Part shown: positions 29,230 to 37,612 of the stretch, piece by piece
How the letters are laid out: each line of letters starts with the position of its first letter
Numbering within the stretch: position 1 is the first letter of the stretch
The notes under the pieces: generated by a model
Told to the model about the DNA's origin: nothing
The model's input: only the letters and a program-made list of their open reading frames with translations
Database searches by the model: none
Origin: Seonamhaeicola sediminis
Lineage (GTDB): Bacteria > Bacteroidota > Bacteroidia > Flavobacteriales > Flavobacteriaceae
DNA: 64,000 bases
Direction of reading: 5' to 3'
Assembly: GCF_004358095.2 (NCBI RefSeq)
Contig: NZ_SMZJ02000001.1
Coordinates: forward strand, 1 to 64,000
Translations under genes and position numbers: made by a program

Positions 29230-29655
29230 ATGAAACAATTAATTACAATTTTATTTATAGGATTAATCAGTTTTTCTGTAAATGCCCAAGAAAAAATAGC
29301 TAAAATAGAGTTTAAAACTGAAACCATAGACTACGGAACCATAGAAAAGGGATCGGATGGTGTAAGAGTTTTTGAGTTTACTAACACAGGTGATGCCCCT
29401 CTTATAATTTCTGATGTTAAATCATCTTGCGGATGTACCATACCTTCAAAACCAAAGGAGCCAATTTTACCCGGTAAAACTGGAGAAATTAAGGTAAAAT
29501 ATGATACTAACAGAGTAAATCCTATTAGAAAGACTATTACTGTGATTTCCAATGCTGATACGCCAACTATAGCTCTTAAAATCAAAGGCTTGGTAGTAGA
29601 CTCAAGTAAAGCTAGTGTTCTTGAAAAAAAGGACAAAAGTATAGTACAAAAATAA
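29230..29655 (+). CDS. Secreted DUF1573 domain protein
   Basis: A 141-residue protein with a signal peptide (to about NAQ, residue 20) and one DUF1573 domain. DUF1573 is an immunoglobulin-like fold; IDYGTIEKG, FTNTGDAPLII, SSCGCT and PGKTGEI are diagnostic. The family is abundant in Bacteroidota periplasm or cell surface, and its function is unknown. The 264 nt upstream hold no gene that I can support. Its 3' end abuts a nested inverted-repeat element. Confidence 0.9.
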   Translation: MKQLITILFIGLISFSVNAQEKIAKIEFKTETIDYGTIEKGSDGVRVFEFTNTGDAPLIISDVKSSCGCTIPSKPKEPILPGKTGEIKVKYDTNRVNPIRKTITVISNADTPTIALKIKGLVVDSSKASVLEKKDKSIVQK

Positions 29656-29679
29656 AGAAGAAACACTTTGTAAAAAATT

Positions 29680-29795
29680 AAAGAGGCTGTCTGAAAAGTT
29701 TTTTTAAGTCCTTGAGAATCGGGTATTTGAAAAATCTCTCCTACACCTACCCGAATAAAAAAGAGGCTGTCTTGACTTTTCAGACAGCCTCTTTT
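29680..29795. repeat. MITE-like nested inverted repeat, also a bidirectional terminator
   Basis: AAAGAGGCTGTCTGAAAAGT at the left is the exact reverse complement of ACTTTTCAGACAGCCTCTTT at the right. A second direct copy of AAAGAGGCTGTCT lies at 29760, so the right arm can pair with either the near copy (a compact terminator) or the far copy (a long hairpin). Between them CGGGTA and TACCCG form an inner pair. GAGGCTGTCT-type ends are common among IS termini. The element lies between two convergent genes. Confidence 0.6.
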
Positions 29796-29798
29796 TTA

Positions 29799-31139
29799 TT
29801 ATAATAAATTTTCTAGTTTAAAACTATAATTAAAAACTTGTTCATTTCTTTCAATTTTCAACTTAATTTGTTTGCCAGCGTTACCATAAAACATAGACAT
29901 TATTTGCTCTAATTTAAGATGGTGAGTTGGTTTACCATTTATAGTTAAAATGATATCTCCTTTTTTTAATCCAGCTTTTTCTGCAGGAGAGTCATTTCTT
30001 AACTCTACAATAGCATAAGCTGGTTTTAAACTCATTTTATATTTTTTATCAAAAACTAGTTTTATTCCTCCTTTACTATTAATATTATTGCCTTCATTTT
30101 CATTCAACCTATACATAAAATGTTCATACTCCTTTACAAATCTAACACCATCGTGAGCTAACTCAATACCACTTTTGTTATAATTGAACTTTTCTTTGAA
30201 ATACTTATTTTTTTTTAATGTGATTAACGAGTTTTTATAATCTATTGTAAGGTTAAATCGTTTTAAAATATTACCTGCCACAGTGCCGTTTCTATCTTTT
30301 ACTTTTTTGGCAAAAAACACAGAGTTGGCATCTGGATAAGCCACGTTGGCTTTTTTTAAAGTAAAACTTTTTAAGGAAAATGACTCTGTCTTTCCTCGCT
30401 TTCCATATACACTACCACTTAAACCATGCCCAAGAAAATCTCTAAAAAAATTATCTCCTGAAATTATCCCCAGAGAATCATCTTCAAAAAGCCATAAACT
30501 ATCACTACCCCCTGAGTCTATGAGTAATTTTACAGGAATCTTTTTATTGTTTAAGCTAACTTGAGCATTTATGTAAGGCTTATCATTATAAAATTCTAAC
30601 CTAAAACGCTCACAACTTTTACATTTTTTGTAATTATAATATGTTGGCTCTGTTAATTTGATAAACTTAGACGAATAATGAATCTCTACAACAAAATCTC
30701 TAAACAAGTCTAATCCTATAATCCCATTTACCAACACCCCCAATCGAGGAGCAAAATTTAAACCAAGTTCATGAATTGCATATAAGTCTTGATTTAACTT
30801 TATAGCATCTCCTATTTTAAAAATATTATTAGATGATTTTAAAGCCTCTATAGGCTCCCCTTCTCCCAAACCTCGAATAAAGATTTTTTCAGTGTTCTTT
30901 ATTTTTAGACTATCAGAGATGTTTAAGAAGTTAAAAATAATTGGTTTACTTACACCTGTATCTAAAATAAATGAAAGTTCCACTCCATTCACTTCAACTG
31001 GGATTACCACTAAATTGTTAATTAACCTGAAGTTAATTTTATCAGTCTTACGTTTGTTTTGAATTAGAAATTTATTTTGGGCACCTAAAAAATAAAATCC
31101 ATAGAAAAGTAATAATAAAAAAATGAAGAACTTTTTCAT
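29799..31139 (-). CDS. Secreted retropepsin-like aspartyl protease with C-terminal PDZ domain
   Basis: A 446-residue protein: signal peptide (about residues 1-20, ending FLGAQ), two aspartyl-protease halves with FILDTGVS and LLIDSGGS as the two catalytic Asp motifs, and a C-terminal PDZ domain (about 360-440, DSPAEKAGLKKGDIILTINGKP). The domain order is common in Bacteroidota. Substrate unknown; it should act in the periplasm or at the surface. The frame extends to a TTG at 31169, but ATG at 31139 gives a clean signal peptide. Two cysteines in KKCKSCERF could form a disulfide. Confidence 0.87.
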   Translation of the reverse strand: MKKFFIFLLLLFYGFYFLGAQNKFLIQNKRKTDKINFRLINNLVVIPVEVNGVELSFILDTGVSKPIIFNFLNISDSLKIKNTEKIFIRGLGEGEPIEALKSSNNIFKIGDAIKLNQDLYAIHELGLNFAPRLGVLVNGIIGLDLFRDFVVEIHYSSKFIKLTEPTYYNYKKCKSCERFRLEFYNDKPYINAQVSLNNKKIPVKLLIDSGGSDSLWLFEDDSLGIISGDNFFRDFLGHGLSGSVYGKRGKTESFSLKSFTLKKANVAYPDANSVFFAKKVKDRNGTVAGNILKRFNLTIDYKNSLITLKKNKYFKEKFNYNKSGIELAHDGVRFVKEYEHFMYRLNENEGNNINSKGGIKLVFDKKYKMSLKPAYAIVELRNDSPAEKAGLKKGDIILTINGKPTHHLKLEQIMSMFYGNAGKQIKLKIERNEQVFNYSFKLENLL

Positions 31140-31237
31140 CAAGAAATACTTACTATTTATATTAATCAATTTACAAATCTTTTAATTGGTAAAAGTATTT
31201 AAGGGTGTTTTTTAAAAAAACTTTAAGATAATTTTCT

Positions 31238-31245
31238 CAACTTTG
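31238..31245 (+). promoter_or_regulatory. Near-consensus -7 box (CAACTTTG) before the aminotransferase
   Basis: CAACTTTGCA differs from TAnnTTTG at the first base and lies 19 nt before the ATG at 31265. Confidence 0.4.
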
Positions 31246-31264
31246 CACCCTAATTTTATATTTG

Positions 31265-32455
31265 ATGCCTACTATATCTAAAAAGGGACAATTAATGCCG
31301 GAATCTCCTATTAGAAAATTGGTTCCGTATGCCGAAGAAGCTATGAAAAATGGTAAACACATTTATCATTTAAATATTGGTCAGCCTGATATCAAAACTC
31401 CAGAGGTAGCGTTAAAAGCAGTAAAAGAGAATGACGTAGAGGTTTTGTCTTATTCGCGTTCTGAAGGTTCAGAAACTTACAGAAAAAAGCTTGCCGCTTA
31501 TTACAATTATCATAATATTAATGTATCTCACACAGATATTGTTGTTACCACTGGTGCCAGTGAAGCCATAGCTTTTATTTTTGGAAGTATTATGGATGTT
31601 AATGATGAAGTTATTATTTGTGAACCTTTTTACGCTAACTATATTGCTTTTGCCACAGCAGCTAGTGTAAAAGTGGTGCCAATTGTTTCAAAAATAGATG
31701 ATAATTTTTCATTACCACCTATTAAAGAGTTTGAAAAACTAATTACACCAAAAACAAAAGCTATTATGATTTGTAATCCGGGAAACCCTACCGGATGTCT
31801 ATATACTGAAGAAGAAATTAAACAATTGGCAGATATTGTAAAACGCCATGATTTATTTTTAATTTCAGATGAAGTATATCGTGAGTTCACCTATGATGGT
31901 AATTCTCATTACTCCATACTTGAGTTAAAGGGATTAGATGAGCATACTATCATGATAGACTCTGTTTCTAAACGTTATAGCATGTGTGGAGCCAGAGTAG
32001 GTTGCCTGGTTACAAGAAATGAGACCGTGAGACATACCGTTTTAAAGTTTGCACAAGCACGGTTGAGTCCGCCAACTTATGCCCAAATAGCTAGTGAAGC
32101 GGCTTTAGAAACGCCACAAAGTTATTTTAACAAAGTAAAGAAAATGTATATTAACAGACGTGATGTGTTAATTGCAGAGTTAAATAAAATTGATGGTGTT
32201 AAAATAGCTACACCTAAGGGAGCATTTTACTGCATTGCAGAATTACCCGTCAAAAATGCCGATCATTTTGCGCAATGGCTTTTAGAATCTTTTGATGTAA
32301 ATAACGAAACAGTCATGGTAGCTCCTGCTAGTGGATTTTATTCTACTGAAGGAATAGGTTCAAACCAAATAAGAATTGCTTACGTACTTAATAAGGAAAG
32401 CTTAGTAAAGGCGGCCAACATATTAAAAGAAGCTTTAAAAGTTTATAAATACTAG
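31265..32455 (+). CDS. Pyridoxal-phosphate aminotransferase, class I/II (aspartate aminotransferase-like)
   Basis: A 396-residue fold-type I aminotransferase. The PLP lysine lies in SVSKRYSMCGARVG, the cofactor-binding Asp and Tyr in ISDEVYREF, and the substrate Arg near the C-terminus. NIGQPDI and NPGNPTG are class marks. Substrate is probably aspartate, alanine or a related amino acid; the exact one is not determinable. A TTG precedes the ATG by one codon; I use ATG at 31265. Its TAG stop shares one base with the murB GTG start, which suggests coupling. Confidence 0.93.
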   Translation: MPTISKKGQLMPESPIRKLVPYAEEAMKNGKHIYHLNIGQPDIKTPEVALKAVKENDVEVLSYSRSEGSETYRKKLAAYYNYHNINVSHTDIVVTTGASEAIAFIFGSIMDVNDEVIICEPFYANYIAFATAASVKVVPIVSKIDDNFSLPPIKEFEKLITPKTKAIMICNPGNPTGCLYTEEEIKQLADIVKRHDLFLISDEVYREFTYDGNSHYSILELKGLDEHTIMIDSVSKRYSMCGARVGCLVTRNETVRHTVLKFAQARLSPPTYAQIASEAALETPQSYFNKVKKMYINRRDVLIAELNKIDGVKIATPKGAFYCIAELPVKNADHFAQWLLESFDVNNETVMVAPASGFYSTEGIGSNQIRIAYVLNKESLVKAANILKEALKVYKY

Positions 32456-33468
32456 TGCATATTGATCAAAACATATCTTTAAAACCATACAATACATTTG
32501 GTATTGATGTTAATGCCAAATTTTTCGTTTCAGTTTCTAGTATTGATGATTTAAAATATGTTTTAACGCTTCAAGATTTCCCAAATAAATTAATACTTGG
32601 TGGTGGCAGTAATATACTACTTACAAAAGATTTTGATGGACTAGTAGTACATATAAATTTAAAAGGAATTACAATAATTTCTGAAACATCCCAACACGTA
32701 ATCGTTAGGGCCAATGCAGGTGAAAATTGGCACGAGTTTGTACTTTGGTGTTTAGAAAACAATTTTGGTGGTATTGAAAATTTATCGCTCATTCCTGGTA
32801 ATGTAGGAACAGCTCCCATTCAAAATATTGGAGCTTATGGTGTTGAGCTAAAAGATGCATTTGTGTCTTGTGATTCCATGTGCATACAAAGCCAGGCAAT
32901 GAAAACTTTTACTAAGTTAGATTGCAACTTTGGATATAGAAATTCTATTTTTAAAACCGAAGCCAAAGGAAAGTATGTTATCACAAGTGTAGATTTTAAA
33001 TTAACTAAACAAAATCACAAACTAAACACCAATTATGGTGCTATAACATCAGAATTACAAAACATGGGGGTTAAGAGTCCAACAATAAAAGATGTGTCAA
33101 AGGTTGTTATAGCTATTCGCGAAAGCAAATTACCTAACCCCAAAGAAATTGGTAATAGTGGTAGTTTCTTTAAAAACCCAGTCATATCAAAGGAATTATA
33201 TGTAACACTGCAAGAAAACTTCCGTGATATCCCAAGTTATCCTGTTTCAGAAAATGACGTAAAAATTCCTGCAGGTTGGCTTATTGAAAAAGCAGGTTTT
33301 AAGGGTAAGCGTTTTAATGATTATGGTGTTCATAAAAATCAAGCTTTAGTTTTGGTGAACTATGGCAATGCTAAAGGAGAAGACATTTTAAGGCTATCTA
33401 AGTTAATACAAAAGACCATAAAGAGATTATTCAGTATTACAATTGAAGCCGAAGTAAATATCTTATAA
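32455..33468 (+). CDS. murB: UDP-N-acetylenolpyruvoylglucosamine reductase
   Basis: A 337-residue FAD enzyme that makes UDP-MurNAc for peptidoglycan. The flavin loop GGGSNILLTKDFDG, IPGNVGTAPIQNIGAYG, the YRNSIFK segment and the catalytic Ser in GNSGSFFKNP mark a type I MurB of E. coli length. The only sensible start is GTG at 32455; the conserved motif SLKPYNTFGID follows and no ATG intervenes. That GTG shares one base with the upstream stop codon. Confidence 0.96.
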   Translation: MHIDQNISLKPYNTFGIDVNAKFFVSVSSIDDLKYVLTLQDFPNKLILGGGSNILLTKDFDGLVVHINLKGITIISETSQHVIVRANAGENWHEFVLWCLENNFGGIENLSLIPGNVGTAPIQNIGAYGVELKDAFVSCDSMCIQSQAMKTFTKLDCNFGYRNSIFKTEAKGKYVITSVDFKLTKQNHKLNTNYGAITSELQNMGVKSPTIKDVSKVVIAIRESKLPNPKEIGNSGSFFKNPVISKELYVTLQENFRDIPSYPVSENDVKIPAGWLIEKAGFKGKRFNDYGVHKNQALVLVNYGNAKGEDILRLSKLIQKTIKRLFSITIEAEVNIL

Positions 33469-33483
33469 TCTCGGAGAAATTTC

Positions 33484-33491
33484 TAACTTTG
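33484..33491 (+). promoter_or_regulatory. -7 box (TAACTTTG) of the sigma/anti-sigma pair
   Basis: TAACTTTGACA fits TAnnTTTG and lies 26 nt before the TTG start at 33517. This supports an independent transcript just after murB. Confidence 0.5.
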
Positions 33492-33516
33492 ACATCATAT
33501 TTAAATCTAACCATCC

Positions 33517-34047
33517 TTGATAGCACCCATTGAAAAAGAAATAGTAAAACTTCTGGAGTTAGGCGATAAAAAGGCTATTTCTTTGCTTTATGAGAATTAT
33601 GCAGATGCTCTGTATGGTGTTATAAAAAAGGTAATTAGTGATGACGAAACCGCACAAGATGTACTTCAAGAAAGTTTTGTGAAAATTTGGAGATACGCCA
33701 AGAAATATGATGCTACAAAAGCTAAGTTATTTACTTGGTTATACAGAATTGCATATAATACTGCTATTGACAAAGTAAGATCATTAAAAAACAAAAGCGG
33801 TAAAGAAGTCCAAATTGAGACTTCAGTCGTATATACATTTACAGCAGATAGTATAAATCAAGATGTATTAGATATAAAAAAACATCTAAAAACACTTGAT
33901 GAAAAATATCAGATTGTTATTAATGCGCTCTTTTTTGAGGGCATGACCCAACAAGAAGCTAGTGATGAATTAGATATTCCACTAGGAACTATAAAATCGA
34001 GATTAAAAATTGGATTGCGTGAATTAAAAAAGATTTACAATCCTTAA
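33517..34047 (+). CDS. ECF-type RNA polymerase sigma factor (SigK-like)
   Basis: A 176-residue sigma-70 family factor with regions 2 (DETAQDVLQESFVKIWRYAKKY) and 4 (GMTQQEASDELDIPLGTIKSRL) and a helix-turn-helix at the C-terminus. It is paired with an RskA-type anti-sigma 11 nt downstream, the usual SigK/RskA arrangement. The start must be TTG at 33517; no ATG lies before region 2. The signal sensed is unknown; some related pairs respond to redox state through the anti-sigma. Confidence 0.92.
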   Translation: MIAPIEKEIVKLLELGDKKAISLLYENYADALYGVIKKVISDDETAQDVLQESFVKIWRYAKKYDATKAKLFTWLYRIAYNTAIDKVRSLKNKSGKEVQIETSVVYTFTADSINQDVLDIKKHLKTLDEKYQIVINALFFEGMTQQEASDELDIPLGTIKSRLKIGLRELKKIYNP

Positions 34048-34058
34048 TAAACAAAGTC

Positions 34059-34847
34059 ATGAATGAGAAAACAACTACTTTTTTAAATTCTGGCCTTTTA
34101 GAAAAATATCTAATAGGAGAAACTACTTCTGTAGAAACAGAAATGGTTGAGACTTATATTTCAAAATACCCAGAAGTACAGAATGCTTATAACACTTTAC
34201 AGCATAACCTGGAAATTGTAGCCAAAAGTAATGCTACTGAAGCTCCAAAACATATTTTAAATAATATTTTAGAAGAATTAGATGATACTCCTGTAATAAG
34301 AATGAGTAGCTCTAAAAAATATCAAAAGTGGTACAAGTATAGTATTGCAGCAAGTGTTGCCGCATTAATTTTTGCATGTACAGCATATCTTTTCTATAAT
34401 CAAAACCAGAAATTAGCTGAAGAAAATCAAGTGGTTGTTGATGAAATATTTGATTTGAGAAGTGATATAGCGCAAAACAATAAAATGCTTGATAATGTAA
34501 TGCGTCAATTATTAAAGCTTAATAACCCTGAAACAGCAAAATACATCATTAATGGTAATGAAAGAGCAAAAGACCTAAAAACGGTTGCATATATTAACCC
34601 CAAGGAAAAAACATCCATGATAGATGTGGTGTCTTTACCAAAATTACCAGAGGAACAATGCTACCAGATTTGGGCTGAATTACAAGGTAAAATGGTTAGT
34701 TTGGGTATTTTAAATGAAGCTGATAGGCAGCTGATAAACATCCCTTATGCAGAAGATGCTTTAGCATTAAACATCACCATTGAGCCTAAAGGAGGTAATG
34801 AAATAGCCTCGTTAGAGAATAAAGTAGCAGAAGTTAGCCTGCAATAA
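34059..34847 (+). CDS. Anti-sigma factor, RskA family
   Basis: A 262-residue single-pass membrane protein. An N-terminal cytoplasmic sigma-binding part (about 1-90), a transmembrane helix (about 98-117), then a short coiled coil and an extracytoplasmic RskA domain (YQIWAELQGKMVSLGIL) are seen. It should hold the ECF sigma encoded just upstream until a signal triggers release. It ends before a strong bidirectional terminator. Confidence 0.9.
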   Translation: MNEKTTTFLNSGLLEKYLIGETTSVETEMVETYISKYPEVQNAYNTLQHNLEIVAKSNATEAPKHILNNILEELDDTPVIRMSSSKKYQKWYKYSIAASVAALIFACTAYLFYNQNQKLAEENQVVVDEIFDLRSDIAQNNKMLDNVMRQLLKLNNPETAKYIINGNERAKDLKTVAYINPKEKTSMIDVVSLPKLPEEQCYQIWAELQGKMVSLGILNEADRQLINIPYAEDALALNITIEPKGGNEIASLENKVAEVSLQ

Positions 34848-34867
34848 ATCATAAATCTATTGATTCT

Positions 34868-34906
34868 AAAAAGCCTCGTTTCAACTTTAGAAACGAGGCT
34901 TTTTTT
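34868..34906 (+). terminator. Bidirectional intrinsic terminator
   Basis: AAAAAGCCTCGTTTC and GAAACGAGGCTTTTT pair perfectly around a 7-nt loop, with a T-run on each exit strand. It serves the anti-sigma gene (+) and aqpZ (-). Confidence 0.92.
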
Positions 34907-34922
34907 ACGTATTTAACAAAAG

Positions 34923-35609
34923 TTATTCTTTATCAAATAAAGCTTTATGAATAATTCCTGCAACAATGGCTCCAGCAATTGGTGCTACCCAAAACAACCA
35001 CAACTGTACAGTATATTCTCCTCCAGCGAATAATGCTTGACTTGTTGAACGAGCTGGGTTAACCGACGTATTAGTAATTGGGATACTAATTAAGTGTATT
35101 AGTGTTAAACCTAAACCAATAGCTATTGGAGCAAACCCCTTGGGCGCTCTTTCATTGGTACTTCCTAAAATGATTAAAAGAAAGAAAGCTGTTAATAAAA
35201 ACTCAGCAATTAAAGCAGCCGGCATAGAATAACCTCCAGGAGAAAGGTTCTCATATCCATTAGCTGCAAAACCTCCAACAGAATCAAAATCTGCTTTGTT
35301 TGTTATTATTAAATATAAACATCCTGCTGCAGCCAAAGCCCCTATTAACTGTGCAATGACATAACCTAATAAATCTTTAGCTTCAAACTTTCCACCTGCC
35401 CATAAGCCAAAAGATACTGCTGGATTAAAATGTCCACCCGAAATATGACCAACAGCATATGCCATTGTAAGTACTGTAAGTCCAAAAGCCAGTGCAACAC
35501 CAGCAAATCCAATACCCAATTCTGGAAATGCAGCAGCAAAAACAGCACTACCACATCCACCAAAAACGAGCCAAAAAGTTCCAAAAAATTCTGCGAATAA
35601 TTTTTTCAT
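34923..35609 (-). CDS. aqpZ: Aquaporin Z
   Basis: A 228-residue water channel with both NPA boxes: [11 protein letters not shown] and [12 protein letters not shown]. The His in [11 protein letters not shown] and the Arg after the second NPA fit the narrow water-selective filter rather than a glycerol channel. Six transmembrane helices are apparent. It is monocistronic, convergent with the anti-sigma gene. Confidence 0.95.
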   Translation of the reverse strand: MKKLFAEFFGTFWLVFGGCGSAVFAAAFPELGIGFAGVALAFGLTVLTMAYAVGHISGGHFNPAVSFGLWAGGKFEAKDLLGYVIAQLIGALAAAGCLYLIITNKADFDSVGGFAANGYENLSPGGYSMPAALIAEFLLTAFFLLIILGSTNERAPKGFAPIAIGLGLTLIHLISIPITNTSVNPARSTSQALFAGGEYTVQLWLFWVAPIAGAIVAGIIHKALFDKE

Positions 35610-35727
35610 GATTTTAATTTAATTGGTTAACAAATCAATTTAAGAATTATTTATGTGACACAGAAATAAATACTTAGTCACTTTTGTTTTGTTACAAGTA
35701 ATTAGCTTATAAAATTGATAAAAGTGT

Positions 35728-35735
35728 TAACTTTG
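35728..35735 (+). promoter_or_regulatory. -7 box (TAACTTTG) before the small membrane protein
   Basis: TAACTTTGTA fits TAnnTTTG and lies 15 nt before the ATG at 35751. It overlaps an upstream TTG-initiated extension of the frame, which favours the ATG. Confidence 0.45.
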
Positions 35736-35750
35736 TACAAAATAATTCGC

Positions 35751-35954
35751 ATGAAACTTTTTTTAATTACAATTCTTATTTTGGGGCTTGCCATTGCTGG
35801 AATAGCTATTAAAATTTGGGCAAAAAAAGATGGTAAATTTGCTGGTACTTGCGCAAGCCAAAATCCCATGTTAAACAAGGAAGGTGAAACTTGTGGATTT
35901 TGTGGCAGAACTCCAGACCAATATGCCGATTGTAACGAACCTCAACACTCATAA
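35751..35954 (+). CDS. Small membrane/secretory protein with Cys motifs
   Basis: A 67-residue protein: N-terminal membrane helix (about residues 1-23), a KIWAKKDG linker and a C-terminal part with four cysteines (GTCASQNP, ETCGFCGR, ADCNEP). The CGFCG pair could bind metal or form disulfides. It is recognised as a small conserved Flavobacteria-type protein but has no known function. The ATG at 35751 is preferred over TTG at 35715, which precedes the promoter box. The gene ends 6 nt before the glycosyltransferase gene, so they are probably cotranscribed. Confidence 0.78.
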   Translation: MKLFLITILILGLAIAGIAIKIWAKKDGKFAGTCASQNPMLNKEGETCGFCGRTPDQYADCNEPQHS

Positions 35955-35960
35955 ACCTGT

Positions 35961-37073
35961 ATGAGCTTACTTGATTTTGTATACTATGCATTTTTTAGTG
36001 TAGTTAGTATTCAAGTAGTTATTTATATTGTTCTCTTTGGAAAGTTCTCGTTTTCAAAACAAAAAAAGCAATCTGCTAAAAAAATTGCTGTCTCAGTGAT
36101 TGTTTGTGCTAAAAACGAAGCAAAAAACTTAAAAACCTTTCTTCCGTCAATAATTTCACAAGAGTATCCAGATTTTGAAATTGTCCTTATAAATGATGCT
36201 TCTACAGACAATACCTTAAAGGTCATGGAAGCTTTCAAAAAAGAATACAACAATATTAAAATAGTTGATGTAAAAAATGTGGAAGCTTTTTGGGGTAATA
36301 AAAAATACGCTTTAACACTTGGCATTAAAGCTTCTAAAAATGATTATCTTTTATTCACGGATGCAGATTGTAAACCTGTTTCTAAATACTGGATTAAAGA
36401 TATGACAGCTCATTTTAGCAATCAGAGGACTATTGTGTTAGGGTATGGAGCATATTCAAAAATTAAAAATTCGTTACTTAATAAATTAGTTAGATTTGAA
36501 ACTTTGGTGACGGCCATTCAATATTTTTCATTTGCCAAATTAGGTATACCATATATGGGAGTTGGCAGGAATCTGGCTTATGCCAAAAAAGAGTTTTTTG
36601 ATGCTAATGGTTTCATCAATCACATTCAAGTGCGTTCTGGTGATGATGATTTGTTTATTAATCAGGTTGCCTCAAAAAACAATACAGCTATTTGTTACTC
36701 AAAACATAGTTTTACTGAATCTATCCCCAAAACTACATTTAAAGACTGGTTTAAACAGAAAAGAAGGCACATTTCTACCGCAAAACTTTACAAAGTAAAA
36801 CACAAATTACTTCTCAGTATTATTTATACTTTTACACTACTATTTTGGGTATTAGCCTTAATATTGCTACCTACTTTATTCAATTGGAGGATTGTAATAA
36901 TACTGTTTTTTTCTAGAATTTTTGTCCAGTATTTGGTTTATGGTTTTTCAGCTAAAAAATTAGATGAGAAAGATTTACTACGGATATTACCTTTTTTGGA
37001 ATTTTTTTTAGTTTTTACACAATTAGTTATATTTATAAATAATCTTATTTCAAAACCAAACCATTGGAAATAA
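35961..37073 (+). CDS. Family 2 glycosyltransferase, membrane-bound
   Basis: A 370-residue GT-A-fold enzyme. An N-terminal transmembrane helix (about 8-28) precedes the catalytic domain with SVIVCAKNEAKNL, LFTDADCKP (the metal-binding DxD), SGDDDLF and QKRRH. Two or three C-terminal transmembrane helices follow (about 275-365). The layout resembles processive or lipid-linked sugar transferases; substrate unknown. Its last 10 nt overlap the start of the next gene, an ECF sigma, so the two are likely coupled. Confidence 0.9.
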   Translation: MSLLDFVYYAFFSVVSIQVVIYIVLFGKFSFSKQKKQSAKKIAVSVIVCAKNEAKNLKTFLPSIISQEYPDFEIVLINDASTDNTLKVMEAFKKEYNNIKIVDVKNVEAFWGNKKYALTLGIKASKNDYLLFTDADCKPVSKYWIKDMTAHFSNQRTIVLGYGAYSKIKNSLLNKLVRFETLVTAIQYFSFAKLGIPYMGVGRNLAYAKKEFFDANGFINHIQVRSGDDDLFINQVASKNNTAICYSKHSFTESIPKTTFKDWFKQKRRHISTAKLYKVKHKLLLSIIYTFTLLFWVLALILLPTLFNWRIVIILFFSRIFVQYLVYGFSAKKLDEKDLLRILPFLEFFLVFTQLVIFINNLISKPNHWK

Positions 37074-37612
37074 ACGAAGCTATTAAGCGCGCCAGAGAAA
37101 ACGACCAGAAGGCGTTTAACTTCTTGCTAGATACTTTTTGGGATGATGTTTATGGATTTCAGTTAAAACGAATTGAAAACGAAAATGATGCTGAAGATAT
37201 TACTATCCAAACATTTTCTCGGGCTTTTGACAGAATTGAAACCTTTGATGATTCTTATAAATTTAAAACCTGGCTAATTACTATTTCTAAAAATATTCAT
37301 ATTGATTTATTACGAAAAGAGAAAAAATCTATTAGGCAAACTATTACTAATGATGAAAAGTCAGTGCTTCAAATTTTAGATGAATCTCCTTCTGCCGAAG
37401 ATAAATTAATTACAGAACAGCATTTGGTAAAACTTTTACGCGATATAAAAAAACTAAAACCACACTATCAAAAAGTTATAAATCTACGTTACTTTCAAGA
37501 ATTGAGCTATAAAGAAATTTCAGATGAGCTTAATGAACCCATTAACAATGTGAAGGTGAAATTGTTGCGAGCTAAAAAATTATTAGCTGAAATCATTCAG
37601 AAATCAAAATGA
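37064..37612 (+). CDS. ECF-type RNA polymerase sigma factor without a neighbouring anti-sigma
   Basis: A 182-residue sigma-70 family protein with region 2 (AEDITIQTFSRAFDRIETF, FKTWLITISKN) and region 4 (YQKVINLRYFQELSYKEISDEL). It starts with TTG at 37064 inside the glycosyltransferase gene; no ATG fits. Its stop overlaps the ATG of the Nramp-like gene by ATGA. No anti-sigma gene is adjacent, so control may come from the operon promoter or a distant partner. Confidence 0.9.
   Translation: MEINEAIKRARENDQKAFNFLLDTFWDDVYGFQLKRIENENDAEDITIQTFSRAFDRIETFDDSYKFKTWLITISKNIHIDLLRKEKKSIRQTITNDEKSVLQILDESPSAEDKLITEQHLVKLLRDIKKLKPHYQKVINLRYFQELSYKEISDELNEPINNVKVKLLRAKKLLAEIIQKSK

Noticed and set aside
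29331-29666. 111-codon frame opposite the DUF1573 gene
   Set aside because: Antisense shadow of a clear secreted protein gene.
35366-35584. 72-codon frame overlapping aqpZ on the same strand
   Set aside because: Alternative frame inside the aquaporin gene; low-complexity hydrophobic translation.
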